Assembly: GCA_964437615.1 (NCBI GenBank)
Contig: CAYTHL010000042.1
Location: 1-5,598 of the forward strand
Direction of reading: 5' to 3'
From: RGIG4790 sp964437615
Lineage (GTDB): Bacteria > Bacillota > Clostridia > Christensenellales > UBA1242
Length of the DNA stretch: 5,598 nt
Shown here piece after piece: positions 1 through 5,404 of this stretch (position 1 is its first letter; each line of letters opens with the position of its first letter). The translations under genes were made by a program, and so were the position numbers. The notes under the pieces were generated by a model. That model did not search any database. It was not told the origin of the DNA and saw nothing but the letters and a program-made list of their open reading frames with translations.

Positions 1-10
1 TAAGCCAAAA

Positions 11-30
11 CACTTCTCTCTTTTGTTTTG
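11..30 (+). terminator. Right half of a probable terminator cut by the window edge
   Basis: The pyrimidine arm CTTCTCTCTT (13-22) runs into a T-rich tract and resembles the right arm of the tRNA-Leu terminator at the other end of the window, including a TAAGC just before it. The matching purine arm would lie left of base 1 and is not visible. I infer that this ends a gene or RNA outside the window. Confidence 0.35.
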
Positions 31-55
31 AAAAATTAGAAAATTGTGTTATAAT
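28..55 (+). promoter_or_regulatory. Sigma-A type promoter of the first GNAT gene
   Basis: TTGAAA (28-33) and TATAAT (50-55) are separated by 16 bp, with a TGT immediately before the -10 box (extended -10). The -35 box sits directly behind the T-tract of the preceding terminator. The predicted transcript would start about 20 bases before the ATG and include the AAGGAG at 68-73. Confidence 0.75.
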
Positions 56-80
56 AAAAATATGAAAAAGGAGATAGTTT

Positions 81-605
81 ATGAAATATCGTTTGCAAGA
101 ACTCCGTTCAAATTTGTTAGATGATGAACTTTTTAGGATGTTTCAAGAAATTCCAAAAACAGATGAATTTGGACAAACAAATGAATATTACGGAAAAACA
201 AAAGAAAAAATTATAGAAGAAATAAATTTTAGAATGAGAGTTGCATATTCTCTAACTTTAAGTCGAAATGTTTTGCCGGCGGAGAATTATATCTTATATG
301 TAGACGATAAACCAGTTTGTATTGGCGGATTAAGATTTAGATTAAATAATTATTGGAAAAAGCATTCTGGAAACATTTGGTATAAAACAAGACCATCAGA
401 ACAAAAGAAAGGATATTGTAGTAAATTTGTTGAATTAATATGTGAAAGAGCAAAGGAACTAGGAATGAAAGAACTTTTATCACAATGTGATATTCACAAT
501 TATGGCTCAAACAAGGTTTTATTAAATAACGGATTTGAAAAATATATAAATCCGCTTTGCCCCGACTGGGATGATACAAACTTTTATAGAAAAAGTTTAG
601 TTTAA
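81..605 (+). CDS. GNAT family N-acetyltransferase (predicted acetyltransferase, COG3981-like)
   Basis: This 174-residue protein looks like a cytoplasmic acetyl-CoA-dependent N-acetyltransferase. The C-terminal half carries the GNAT core: strand beta4 with the degenerate CoA pyrophosphate loop QKKGYC (residues 108-113, in place of the usual Q/RxxGxG/A) and the later N-x-x-S...NGF segment (140-152). The pattern GxIWYKTRPSEQKKGY fits the group of predicted acetyltransferases in which GHIGYGVRPSERGKGYA is typical. That match is from memory, not a search. The first 60 or so residues are less conserved and probably form the substrate side, so the substrate is unknown. The ATG has an AAGGAG 7 bases upstream. 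The gene is monocistronic, AT-rich and followed 47 bases later by the 32-bp repeat. A second, sequence-divergent GNAT gene near the right end has the same repeat behind it. Confidence 0.85.
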   Translation: MKYRLQELRSNLLDDELFRMFQEIPKTDEFGQTNEYYGKTKEKIIEEINFRMRVAYSLTLSRNVLPAENYILYVDDKPVCIGGLRFRLNNYWKKHSGNIWYKTRPSEQKKGYCSKFVELICERAKELGMKELLSQCDIHNYGSNKVLLNNGFEKYINPLCPDWDDTNFYRKSLV

Positions 606-652
606 TTTAACTCTTAGCCGCACATAACCAACACCAACTTGAATTGAATAGC

Positions 653-684
653 GGTTCGGGTACATTATCACTTGTCGCACCAAA
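653..684 (+). repeat. 32-bp dispersed repeat, copy 1
   Basis: It matches the minus strand of 4729-4760 at 31 of 32 positions; the only difference is G660 here against A in the other copy. It begins GGTTCGG and ends TCGCACCAAA. Five bases later GCAATC (690-695) is also shared. It lies downstream of the first GNAT gene in the sense direction. The ends GGTTCG and CGCACC are imperfect inverted repeats (5 of 6), and the middle contains GGTA-CAT-TATC, so the single strand could fold. Confidence 0.9.
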
Positions 685-703
685 TGAGCGCAATCGATAA
701 AAT

Positions 704-735
704 AGAGAATTATTATACCACTACTCTCTTTTTAT
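704..735 (+). terminator. Possible weak terminator after repeat copy 1
   Basis: AGAGA (704-708) can pair with TCTCT (725-729) across a 16-base loop, followed by TTTTATTTT. The stem is short, so function is doubtful. Its position after the repeat matches the stronger terminators behind repeat copy 2 and behind tRNA-Leu, which is the main reason to list it. Confidence 0.35.
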
Positions 736-736
736 T

Positions 737-764
737 TTGAGTTGAGAAAAATTTGTGATATAAT
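737..764 (+). promoter_or_regulatory. Sigma-A type promoter of the peptidase-like gene
   Basis: TTGAGT (737-742) and TATAAT (759-764) are 16 bp apart, and TGA before the -10 box makes it an extended -10 promoter. The block TCTCTTTT...TTTTGA...GAAAA...TTGTG...TATAAT is visibly shared with the promoter of the first GNAT gene. Confidence 0.75.
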
Positions 765-785
765 GATAATTATAAGGAGTTTTTA

Positions 786-1481
786 ATGGTAGACTTATCG
801 TCTGAAAAATCAAAATTATCCATAAAATATTGTTGTAAATATGTTTCACCACATTATAATTTGTATTTTTCAAAAAATTCCTTAGGTTCAAAAGACATAA
901 AGGAAATTGCTAAAAATCAAGAATTATGTTACGATAAAATTACTAAAACTCTTAATATATTTCCCAAATTCAAAATTCAGTATTTACTTGCGGACAATCC
1001 TGAAGATTTAGGCGTTATTTATGGAGATAATGAGCCCTGCAATGGCTTTACCAAATTGCCGAATATGGTTTTTGCTGTATATAATGATAAAATAAAATGT
1101 ATTGGCATGCATGAAGATGCACATATAATCTCTTATTCTATTAAGCGCCCCAAAATAGCCTTTTTAAGAGAAGGCCTAGCAATGTATTTTGATGAGACTT
1201 GGCAAGGTATATCAAATAATGAATGTTGCAAGAAACTGGCAAAACAAAACGAATTAAAAAATATTTATGAAATGCTCAATAACGACAAATTCTTTTCATT
1301 TCCAGATTTTATTACATATCCATTAGCTGGGTCTTTTACAAGTTTTTTAATCGATAAACTCAGTTTGAAAGTTTATCTCCAAACAATATACTACAATGAT
1401 AATGCAATTGTTGCGTTGAAAAAAATTTTTAAGGACAAAGATATGCAAAATGAGTTTTTAAATTGGCTTAATGAAAATTAA
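786..1481 (+). CDS. Cytoplasmic HExxH metallopeptidase-like protein (gluzincin/peptidase MA type)
   Basis: This 231-residue protein has HEDAH at residues 109-113, a match to the zinc-binding HExxH motif with E110 as the catalytic glutamate. Sixteen residues further, REGLAMYFDE supplies E129 as a likely third zinc ligand. HExxH followed by an EGLA-type segment is the hallmark of gluzincin proteins in the peptidase MA clan, where the second motif commonly reads (W/L)xEGLA. I infer a zinc-dependent peptidase or a derived fold. I do not recognise the exact family, and the substrate is unknown. No signal peptide or transmembrane stretch is seen, so it should stay in the cytoplasm, which is unusual for such proteins. 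The protein is lysine- and asparagine-rich and AT-biased. The ATG has AAGGAG (774-779) 6 bases upstream. It is monocistronic and convergent with the ABC-F gene. Confidence 0.7.
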   Translation: MVDLSSEKSKLSIKYCCKYVSPHYNLYFSKNSLGSKDIKEIAKNQELCYDKITKTLNIFPKFKIQYLLADNPEDLGVIYGDNEPCNGFTKLPNMVFAVYNDKIKCIGMHEDAHIISYSIKRPKIAFLREGLAMYFDETWQGISNNECCKKLAKQNELKNIYEMLNNDKFFSFPDFITYPLAGSFTSFLIDKLSLKVYLQTIYYNDNAIVALKKIFKDKDMQNEFLNWLNEN

Positions 1482-1589
1482 ATTGCAATTAGCCTAATAC
1501 AATAAAAATTGGATAATCAACACCTAAATAGTAAATATCCACATTCAGCATTAACTTACTACTAAATTGGATACGATTGAATCTTCCAT

Positions 1590-1624
1590 AAAAACTAAAT
1601 TGAACCTGCTAATTTAGTTTTTTT
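1590..1624. terminator. Strong bidirectional terminator between convergent genes
   Basis: AAAAACTAAATT (1590-1601) pairs perfectly with AATTTAGTTTTT (1611-1622) around a 9-base loop, and T's continue on the plus strand. Read on the minus strand the stem also ends in five T's. It can therefore end both the plus-strand peptidase-like transcript and the minus-strand ABC-F transcript. Confidence 0.85.
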
Positions 1625-1738
1625 ATTTTGAAAATATATATTTATCAATCTCTAAATCTTCGGAGCAAAAATTGTCATTGTCTAAAAATTCACAAACTGA
1701 ACTTATCATGCATTTAATCCAAAGCTAATTTGTCTTTG

Positions 1739-3268
1739 TTAAAGGGCTTTTTTTAAACCAGCATTTGATAGTTTATAGACGGTGTCACAAACTTCCGAGA
1801 TAAACTTTCTATCGTGAGAAACTGTAATTATAGCGCCTTTGTAGGCTTTAAGCACATCTCTTATCACGGGGTTAGATAGAGGGCTTAAATTGCGGGTAGG
1901 TTCGTCCATAATCAAAACATTGTTCTTTTCGATTACCATTTTCATAAGAGCAATTTTTGCTTTTTGCCCTTCGCTAAGGTCCCTTATTTTATGCGCCATT
2001 TCATCTTGCGTAAATTTTAAGCTTCCAAGTAAGGTGCGTGGATTAAAATTTGGATTAGAAGACTGCAATTCGTCAGCAGGGTAACTATCGTAATTTAATA
2101 TCTCGTTATAATTTTGCGAAAAATATCCAACTTTTAATCCCGGCGTATTGTTTAAAATAGGCACCAACGTTTTTAAAAGCGTTGTTTTGCCACAACCATT
2201 CTTGCCAATAATGGCTATTTTTTGCGGTCCAAATATCTTTATACTTATGTTTTTTGAAAGAGTTTTTTCTGCGACAGTTAAGCGTTCTAAATTTAAATCT
2301 AAAATTTTTTTTTGATTAGGAATTGTAATTTTTTCGTCTATAATTATTTTAATGGCCTCTTCTACATTTGGAATCTCGGTAAGCTGTTCGTTATTTAGCC
2401 TTTTTTCTTGAGCTTTTACATTTGCCATTTTTTTTGCAATAATTCTGCCAGAAGATGGATCCTTTTTGGCTCCTACAAGTGCGTTTTCTACCTTTTGCTT
2501 TATCTGCCTAAGAATTTCTTCCTTTTTGTTCTGCTCTCTCCGCTCGCAATACGCCATTTGTGTTTGGTGTTCTATGCTTCTTAATCTTGCATCTACATAG
2601 CTTTTGTAACTGCATTTTTTCACCGTTACCTTAGGTTGGGATTTTCGTATTAATTGCTCTATATGCAAAATTCTGTTCGCCGTATTTTCTAGCAAAGTTT
2701 CGTCGTGAGAAATATACACAATGGGTATGCTTGCCGACTTAATGTATTGCTCTAAAATTTCTAAGGTTTCAATATCTAAATCGTTTGTTGGCTCGTCCAA
2801 AAAAGCGGCGTCTGGTTTGGTAAACATTAGTTTTGCAATTTGCATTTTAACTTTTTCTCCACCAGACAGATTTGCAATCGGCATGTCTTCTAAAAGATAC
2901 TCGTTTTTAAAACCAAGCTTTTTTAAAATCATTCCAATTTCTTTTATGTGATTATATTTTTCATAATCAGGCTCAGCCTCGATGGAATTTTTTAAAAAAT
3001 AATCCAAAACAGAGTAATCATCCCAAGCTGGGTTTAACTTTTGTTCTAAATACCCTATAAGGGCATTGTTTTTCTCAATTCTGCCCGACACCCAGCAATA
3101 ATCTGAAATAAGATTTTCATTAACGATGGCTTTTAGTAGCGTCGACTTTCCGTTGCCCTCTTCCCCTATTATCGCCAATTTATCTCCATCATTAATATTA
3201 AAAGAAAGGTTGTCTATCAACTTTCTGCCAACTTTTGTTTCTATACTTAAATTATTTATTGTAATCAT
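1739..3268 (-). CDS. ABC-F family ATPase (ribosome-associated, possible antibiotic ribosomal protection)
   Basis: This 509-residue protein has two ABC ATPase domains in tandem and no membrane segments, the layout of ABC-F proteins that bind the ribosomal E site as translation factors or dislodge antibiotics. Domain 1 has Walker A GEEGNGKST (35-43), signature LSGGEK (134-139), Walker B ending DE (158-159), TNDLD and the switch H188. The basic, helical interdomain linker spans about 215-300. Domain 2 has GKNGCGKTT (355-363), the degenerate signature LSEGQK (431-436), MDEP (454-457) and H485. After the second Walker B the sequence reads TRNLSPLSNP in place of the common TNHLD, marking a divergent subgroup. 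Length is typical. Whether it gives resistance cannot be read from sequence. An AGGAG at 3274-3278 is 5 bases before the ATG. It has its own promoter and an upstream dyad. Confidence 0.92.
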   Translation of the reverse strand: MITINNLSIETKVGRKLIDNLSFNINDGDKLAIIGEEGNGKSTLLKAIVNENLISDYCWVSGRIEKNNALIGYLEQKLNPAWDDYSVLDYFLKNSIEAEPDYEKYNHIKEIGMILKKLGFKNEYLLEDMPIANLSGGEKVKMQIAKLMFTKPDAAFLDEPTNDLDIETLEILEQYIKSASIPIVYISHDETLLENTANRILHIEQLIRKSQPKVTVKKCSYKSYVDARLRSIEHQTQMAYCERREQNKKEEILRQIKQKVENALVGAKKDPSSGRIIAKKMANVKAQEKRLNNEQLTEIPNVEEAIKIIIDEKITIPNQKKILDLNLERLTVAEKTLSKNISIKIFGPQKIAIIGKNGCGKTTLLKTLVPILNNTPGLKVGYFSQNYNEILNYDSYPADELQSSNPNFNPRTLLGSLKFTQDEMAHKIRDLSEGQKAKIALMKMVIEKNNVLIMDEPTRNLSPLSNPVIRDVLKAYKGAIITVSHDRKFISEVCDTVYKLSNAGLKKAL

Positions 3269-3298
3269 TTAAACTCCTATATAAGACGGCGTGTTGTT

Positions 3299-3328
3299 TT
3301 AATAATTATATAATATTTTGCCTGTCAA
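3299..3328 (-). promoter_or_regulatory. Probable promoter of the ABC-F gene
   Basis: On the minus strand a consensus TTGACA (3328-3323) is followed after 18 bp by TATTAA (3304-3299). A perfect TATAAT (3310-3305) also exists, but only 12 bp from that -35 box. The leader before the ATG would be roughly 25 bases, too short for the leader-peptide attenuation seen with some ABC-F resistance genes. Confidence 0.6.
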
Positions 3329-3365
3329 CGCAAATAAATAGAATATCTTTACTCCAAGGCGTTGA
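3325..3365. promoter_or_regulatory. 7-bp inverted repeat overlapping the ABC-F -35 box, possible operator
   Basis: TCAACGC (3325-3331) and GCGTTGA (3359-3365) are perfect inverted repeats 27 bases apart, and the left half overlaps the minus-strand TTGACA. A half-site pair around a promoter could bind a regulator. The long spacing makes a hairpin unlikely, and chance is possible. Confidence 0.3.
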
Positions 3366-3480
3366 TTTTTGGGGTTGGGTGTGGTAGATTGGCTGTGATA
3401 AGGTAAAGTTTTGGTTTAATTTGTTAAAAATATGGAATTAGACGGCAGGGAGTTAGACTTTATAAATAGTCAATTAAATT
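3366..3480. other. Gene-free part of the ABC-F / deaminase gap
   Basis: The gap 3269-3587 has no supported gene. Its left end holds the ABC-F promoter and its right part the deaminase terminator. This middle piece has a G-rich run on the plus strand (GGGGTTGGGTGTGG, starting at 3372), two TTAGAC copies and a short GACT/AGTC hairpin. I see no function in it. Confidence 0.5.
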
Positions 3481-3515
3481 AAAAAAACGGGGTGTTATGT
3501 CTGACATAATACCCC
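3481..3515 (-). terminator. Strong terminator of the Nudix-deaminase operon
   Basis: On the minus strand a 12-bp stem (3515-3504 with 3500-3489, one G-T wobble) closes a 3-base loop and is followed, after one G, by seven T's (3487-3481). The plus strand has no T-tract after the stem, so it works in one direction, ending the transcript about 75 bases after the deaminase stop. Confidence 0.9.
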
Positions 3516-3587
3516 ATATTATCTGGCTTTGCGGCCGATTTGGTAAAAATTTGTTATTGTTATTTGCAAAAAGGTTTTGGCTGCTAT

Positions 3588-4058
3588 TTATAGTTTTAGC
3601 TCTATATTTTTGCCGGATGGGCTGTACTGACGGCAGATTATGCCAGCGTTGGCTAGCATAAGTTCGGACGCTTTTACAAGGTTGTCGGCATCATCTTTTT
3701 GGGTTATGTAAACAAGTTCGGTTATGCCGCTTTGAACAATAGCTTTGCAGCACTCATGACACGGAAAAAGCGTGGCGTAAAGGGTGCAACCACGGATGTC
3801 CGCATGAGCGTTTAGTATTGCGTTTAACTCGGCATGCACCACATAGGTGTGCTTATGCTTTATTGGGTCGGCATTTTTAGTCCACGGATAAGTTTGGTCG
3901 TTATCTTGTTTGCTGTAAGGCATACCGTTGTATCCAAGCGAAACAATTTTCTTCTGCCCGTTTACAATGCACGCGCCAACTTGACATTTTGGGTCTTTGC
4001 TGCGCATGCTAGACAATATTGCCACCCCCATAAAGTACTCGTCCCAAGAAATTACCAT
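3588..4058 (-). CDS. dCMP deaminase (deoxycytidylate deaminase, EC 3.5.4.12)
   Basis: It should deaminate dCMP to dUMP in the cytoplasm, feeding thymidylate synthesis. From the ATG at 4058 it has 156 residues. The zinc site is complete: H75 and catalytic E77 in HAELNAI, then C100 and C103 in FPCHEC. The SWDEYFMGVA start, RSKDP, QVGACIVN and GYNGMP blocks follow the eukaryotic DCTD and phage T4 type of enzyme very closely, and the length fits. A GTG at 4064 in the same frame is a possible earlier start. I prefer the ATG because AGGGG (4068-4064) is 5 bases before it and would overlap the GTG. It begins 13 bases after the Nudix stop, so the two are surely cotranscribed. A cytidine deaminase of other specificity is less likely given the dCMP-type GYNGMP and PW segments. 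Confidence 0.92.
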   Translation of the reverse strand: MVISWDEYFMGVAILSSMRSKDPKCQVGACIVNGQKKIVSLGYNGMPYSKQDNDQTYPWTKNADPIKHKHTYVVHAELNAILNAHADIRGCTLYATLFPCHECCKAIVQSGITELVYITQKDDADNLVKASELMLANAGIICRQYSPSGKNIELKL

Positions 4059-4071
4059 AGCCACCCCTATT

Positions 4072-4623
4072 TTACATTTGGTTTTGATTAGTTAAAAATT
4101 TTAAGATATATTTTAGCAACACGCCGACGCTGCGGTCTTCGCTCATTTTGTCTTGCAAAATTAAGTTTTGCACTTGCTCGGGTGTGTACCAGTCAAAAGT
4201 AATGTCTTCGCCGTCTTCCAAATGCTGTTTTTCTGCAACAAAATCGGTAATTAAAAAGTAATACAAATCCCAAGTGATAGTTGCACCAGCCTTAGACACT
4301 TTTATAAGCTGTGGATTTTTAGAAATAAGCCCAACTTCTTCGGACACCTCTTTTATAACGGCATCTTCGGCATATTTTTCTAGGTTTTCATTTGCATGAG
4401 AGCGAAAATCTTCAAGTTTATCAAATACCTTGCCACCAGGCAACCTGTAATCGTAATTGCCAGTTTCTGTTCTAAACTCTCTGCTAAGCAAAATTTGGCC
4501 GTTGCTGACTATTATTGCCCTAACCCCAGGGCTTCGCCTTGCAATTTCAAAAATTTTGTTGCCGTGCTTTACTTCTACAACTTCGATAATCTTGCCGCTG
4601 TAAGCAATTTTTTCATTTTCCAT
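4072..4623 (-). CDS. Nudix hydrolase with an insertion in the Nudix box
   Basis: This protein (183 residues from the ATG at 4623) should cleave a nucleoside diphosphate linked to another moiety, with metal bound by the Nudix helix. LPGGKVFD (61-68) begins the Nudix box and KEVSEEVGL (91-99) ends it, with K in place of the usual R and both helix glutamates (95, 96) kept. About 13 extra residues sit between them compared with the standard GX5EX7REUXEEXGU. I recall GGKVFD-type boxes in other bacteria but cannot check. The substrate is unknown. The frame stays open upstream to a TTG at 4659, but that TTG is the -35 box. The ATG has no ribosome binding site and lies 6 bases after the -10 box, so translation is probably leaderless. 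It is the first gene of an operon with dCMP deaminase. Confidence 0.87.
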   Translation of the reverse strand: MENEKIAYSGKIIEVVEVKHGNKIFEIARRSPGVRAIIVSNGQILLSREFRTETGNYDYRLPGGKVFDKLEDFRSHANENLEKYAEDAVIKEVSEEVGLISKNPQLIKVSKAGATITWDLYYFLITDFVAEKQHLEDGEDITFDWYTPEQVQNLILQDKMSEDRSVGVLLKYILKFLTNQNQM

Positions 4624-4629
4624 ACAAAA

Positions 4630-4659
4630 AGTATAGCACACTAAGAAAATTATTGTCAA
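4630..4659 (-). promoter_or_regulatory. Strong promoter giving a leaderless Nudix mRNA
   Basis: On the minus strand TTGACA (4659-4654) is followed after 18 bp by TATACT (4635-4630), with TGC before it (extended -10). Only TTTTGT separates the -10 box from the ATG at 4623, which puts the usual start point on the A of the ATG. No purine-rich ribosome binding site is present. Confidence 0.8.
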
Positions 4660-4694
4660 AGCAAATGCTGCATAAAGTTGGAAATAAAACTATT

Positions 4695-4717
4695 AAAAAA
4701 CCCCGGCAAGGGGGTTT
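4695..4717 (-). terminator. Terminator behind repeat copy 2
   Basis: On the minus strand AAACCCC (4717-4711) pairs with GGGGTTT (4704-4698) around a 6-base loop and runs into six T's (4700-4695). It ends the second GNAT transcript before the Nudix promoter. It starts directly after the GCAATC that accompanies the 32-bp repeat. Confidence 0.8.
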
Positions 4718-4728
4718 GATTGCTTTTG

Positions 4729-4760
4729 TTTGGTGCGACAAGTGATAATGTATCCGAACC
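4729..4760 (-). repeat. 32-bp dispersed repeat, copy 2
   Basis: Its minus strand matches 653-684 at 31 of 32 positions, beginning GGTTCGGAT and ending TCGCACCAAA, and is followed five bases on by GCAATC (4723-4718). It lies 63 bases after the stop of the second GNAT gene, in the sense direction. Here GATA-CAT-TATC inside the repeat is a perfect small hairpin. Confidence 0.9.
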
Positions 4761-4823
4761 ACTGGCTAATTTATTTTTAGTTATTTGTAGCTGAAAAATT
4801 CATTTTGCTTTAAATAATATATA

Positions 4824-5315
4824 CTAATTTTTAAAAACTTGTTCAAATTTATTGTAGTCAAATCCATATTTTGATTTACCTAATCCACAATTTATAAAAC
4901 CAGCTTTTTCATACATTCTCATTGCTGAATTATTTTTGGTACATACATGAAAATGCATTCCATCTGCATTTTTTAACTTCGCCTCTTTAATTAATTTTTT
5001 TATAAAATATGTTCCAACACCCTTCCCTTGATATTGTGGGTCAACACAAATTCTTGCGACTCCGAGCGGTTTATGAAGTTTAAATCGCCAATCTTCATCT
5101 TCATCTTCATTTTCACCCAAATAACTAACTGCAATAATTCTTTGATTATCGAACATTACGTACAAATTTCCTTTCTTTATATCATTGAACACAAGTTCTT
5201 TGCTGGGATAATAATCATCCCATGTTGTAAATGTTGTTTTGATTACATTTTTATATAAATCCATAATAACATTAATATCCATTTCTTTAGCCTTTCCAAA
5301 TTTAAATCTTTCCAT
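4824..5315 (-). CDS. GNAT family N-acetyltransferase
   Basis: This 163-residue protein has a textbook GNAT core: VARICVDP (86-93) forms the strand before the acetyl-CoA pyrophosphate loop Q96-GKGVG (96-101), followed by a helix, then NNSAMRMYEKAGF (128-140). Family knowledge gives acetyl transfer from acetyl-CoA to an amine. The substrate cannot be told. An acidic stretch ENEDEDED (68-75) comes from a hexanucleotide GAAGAT repeated about three times and may be a loop. It is not a close copy of the other GNAT protein in the window. AAGGAG (5328-5323) is 7 bases before the ATG. The gene is monocistronic, AT-rich, and lies between the tRNA-Leu terminator and repeat copy 2. Full-length and intact. 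Confidence 0.92.
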   Translation of the reverse strand: MERFKFGKAKEMDINVIMDLYKNVIKTTFTTWDDYYPSKELVFNDIKKGNLYVMFDNQRIIAVSYLGENEDEDEDWRFKLHKPLGVARICVDPQYQGKGVGTYFIKKLIKEAKLKNADGMHFHVCTKNNSAMRMYEKAGFINCGLGKSKYGFDYNKFEQVFKN

Positions 5316-5338
5316 TAAACATCTCCTTTATTTTTTAT

Positions 5339-5368
5339 ATAATATGAATCATTAAAATTTCATAACAA
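5339..5368 (-). promoter_or_regulatory. Weak candidate promoter of the second GNAT gene
   Basis: On the minus strand TTGTTA (5368-5363) and TATTAT (5344-5339) are 18 bp apart. The -35 box overlaps the T-tract of the tRNA-Leu terminator, the same arrangement as at the two left-hand promoters. Both boxes deviate from consensus, and partial read-through from the tRNA is an alternative source of transcript. Confidence 0.45.
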
Positions 5369-5397
5369 AAGAGAAAAGCTTAATAAACTTCTCTCTT
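5367..5397 (-). terminator. Terminator of tRNA-Leu
   Basis: On the minus strand AAGAGAGAAG (5397-5388) pairs with CTTTTCTCTT (5378-5369), ten pairs including one G-T, around a 9-base loop, and ends in T's before the GNAT promoter region. It lies about 20 bases after the tRNA CCA. Confidence 0.75.
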
Positions 5398-5404
5398 CGG
5401 TTCG

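Larger units (their letters stand above)
4718..5404 (-). mobile_element. Putative single-gene unit inserted behind tRNA-Leu
   Basis: The pattern CGCACCAAA-N5-GCAATC occurs at 4737-4718 and at 5424-5405 in the same orientation, 687 bp apart. The right copy is the 3' end of tRNA-Leu plus its trailer. Between them lie a terminator, a promoter, one GNAT gene and the 32-bp repeat. Duplicated tRNA 3' ends are typical after tyrosine-recombinase integration, but no recombinase gene is present, so this call is inference. Confidence 0.25.

Noticed and set aside
606..700. Classical integron attC site behind the first GNAT gene
   Set aside because: No RYYYAAC/GTTRRRY core pair with the proper spacing is visible, and the folded part is too short.
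1560..1590. TTGGATACGATTGAATC after the peptidase-like gene as a decayed third copy of the 32-bp repeat
   Set aside because: Only the GGATAC part and scattered bases agree. The CGCACCAAA end and GCAATC core are missing.
1623..1709. A 28-codon minus-strand ORF between the ABC-F stop and the terminator
   Set aside because: It has no ribosome binding site, ends in the terminator region and is short enough to be chance. A degraded C-terminal remnant is possible but unsupported.
3269..3325. Leader-peptide attenuator before the ABC-F gene
   Set aside because: The likely leader is about 25 bases and contains neither a small ORF nor a terminator hairpin.
3834..4091. Plus-strand ORF opposite the dCMP deaminase
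   Set aside because: It is a shadow of the well-supported minus-strand gene and has no ribosome binding site or recognisable domain.
4624..4659. Extended N-terminus of the Nudix protein from the TTG at 4659
   Set aside because: That TTG is the first half of a consensus -35 box, no ribosome binding site precedes it, and the added residues overlap the -10 box.
5092..5113. ATCTTC tandem copies as a phase-variable repeat
   Set aside because: There are only about three copies, the unit is six bases and stays in frame, encoding an acidic loop in the second GNAT protein.
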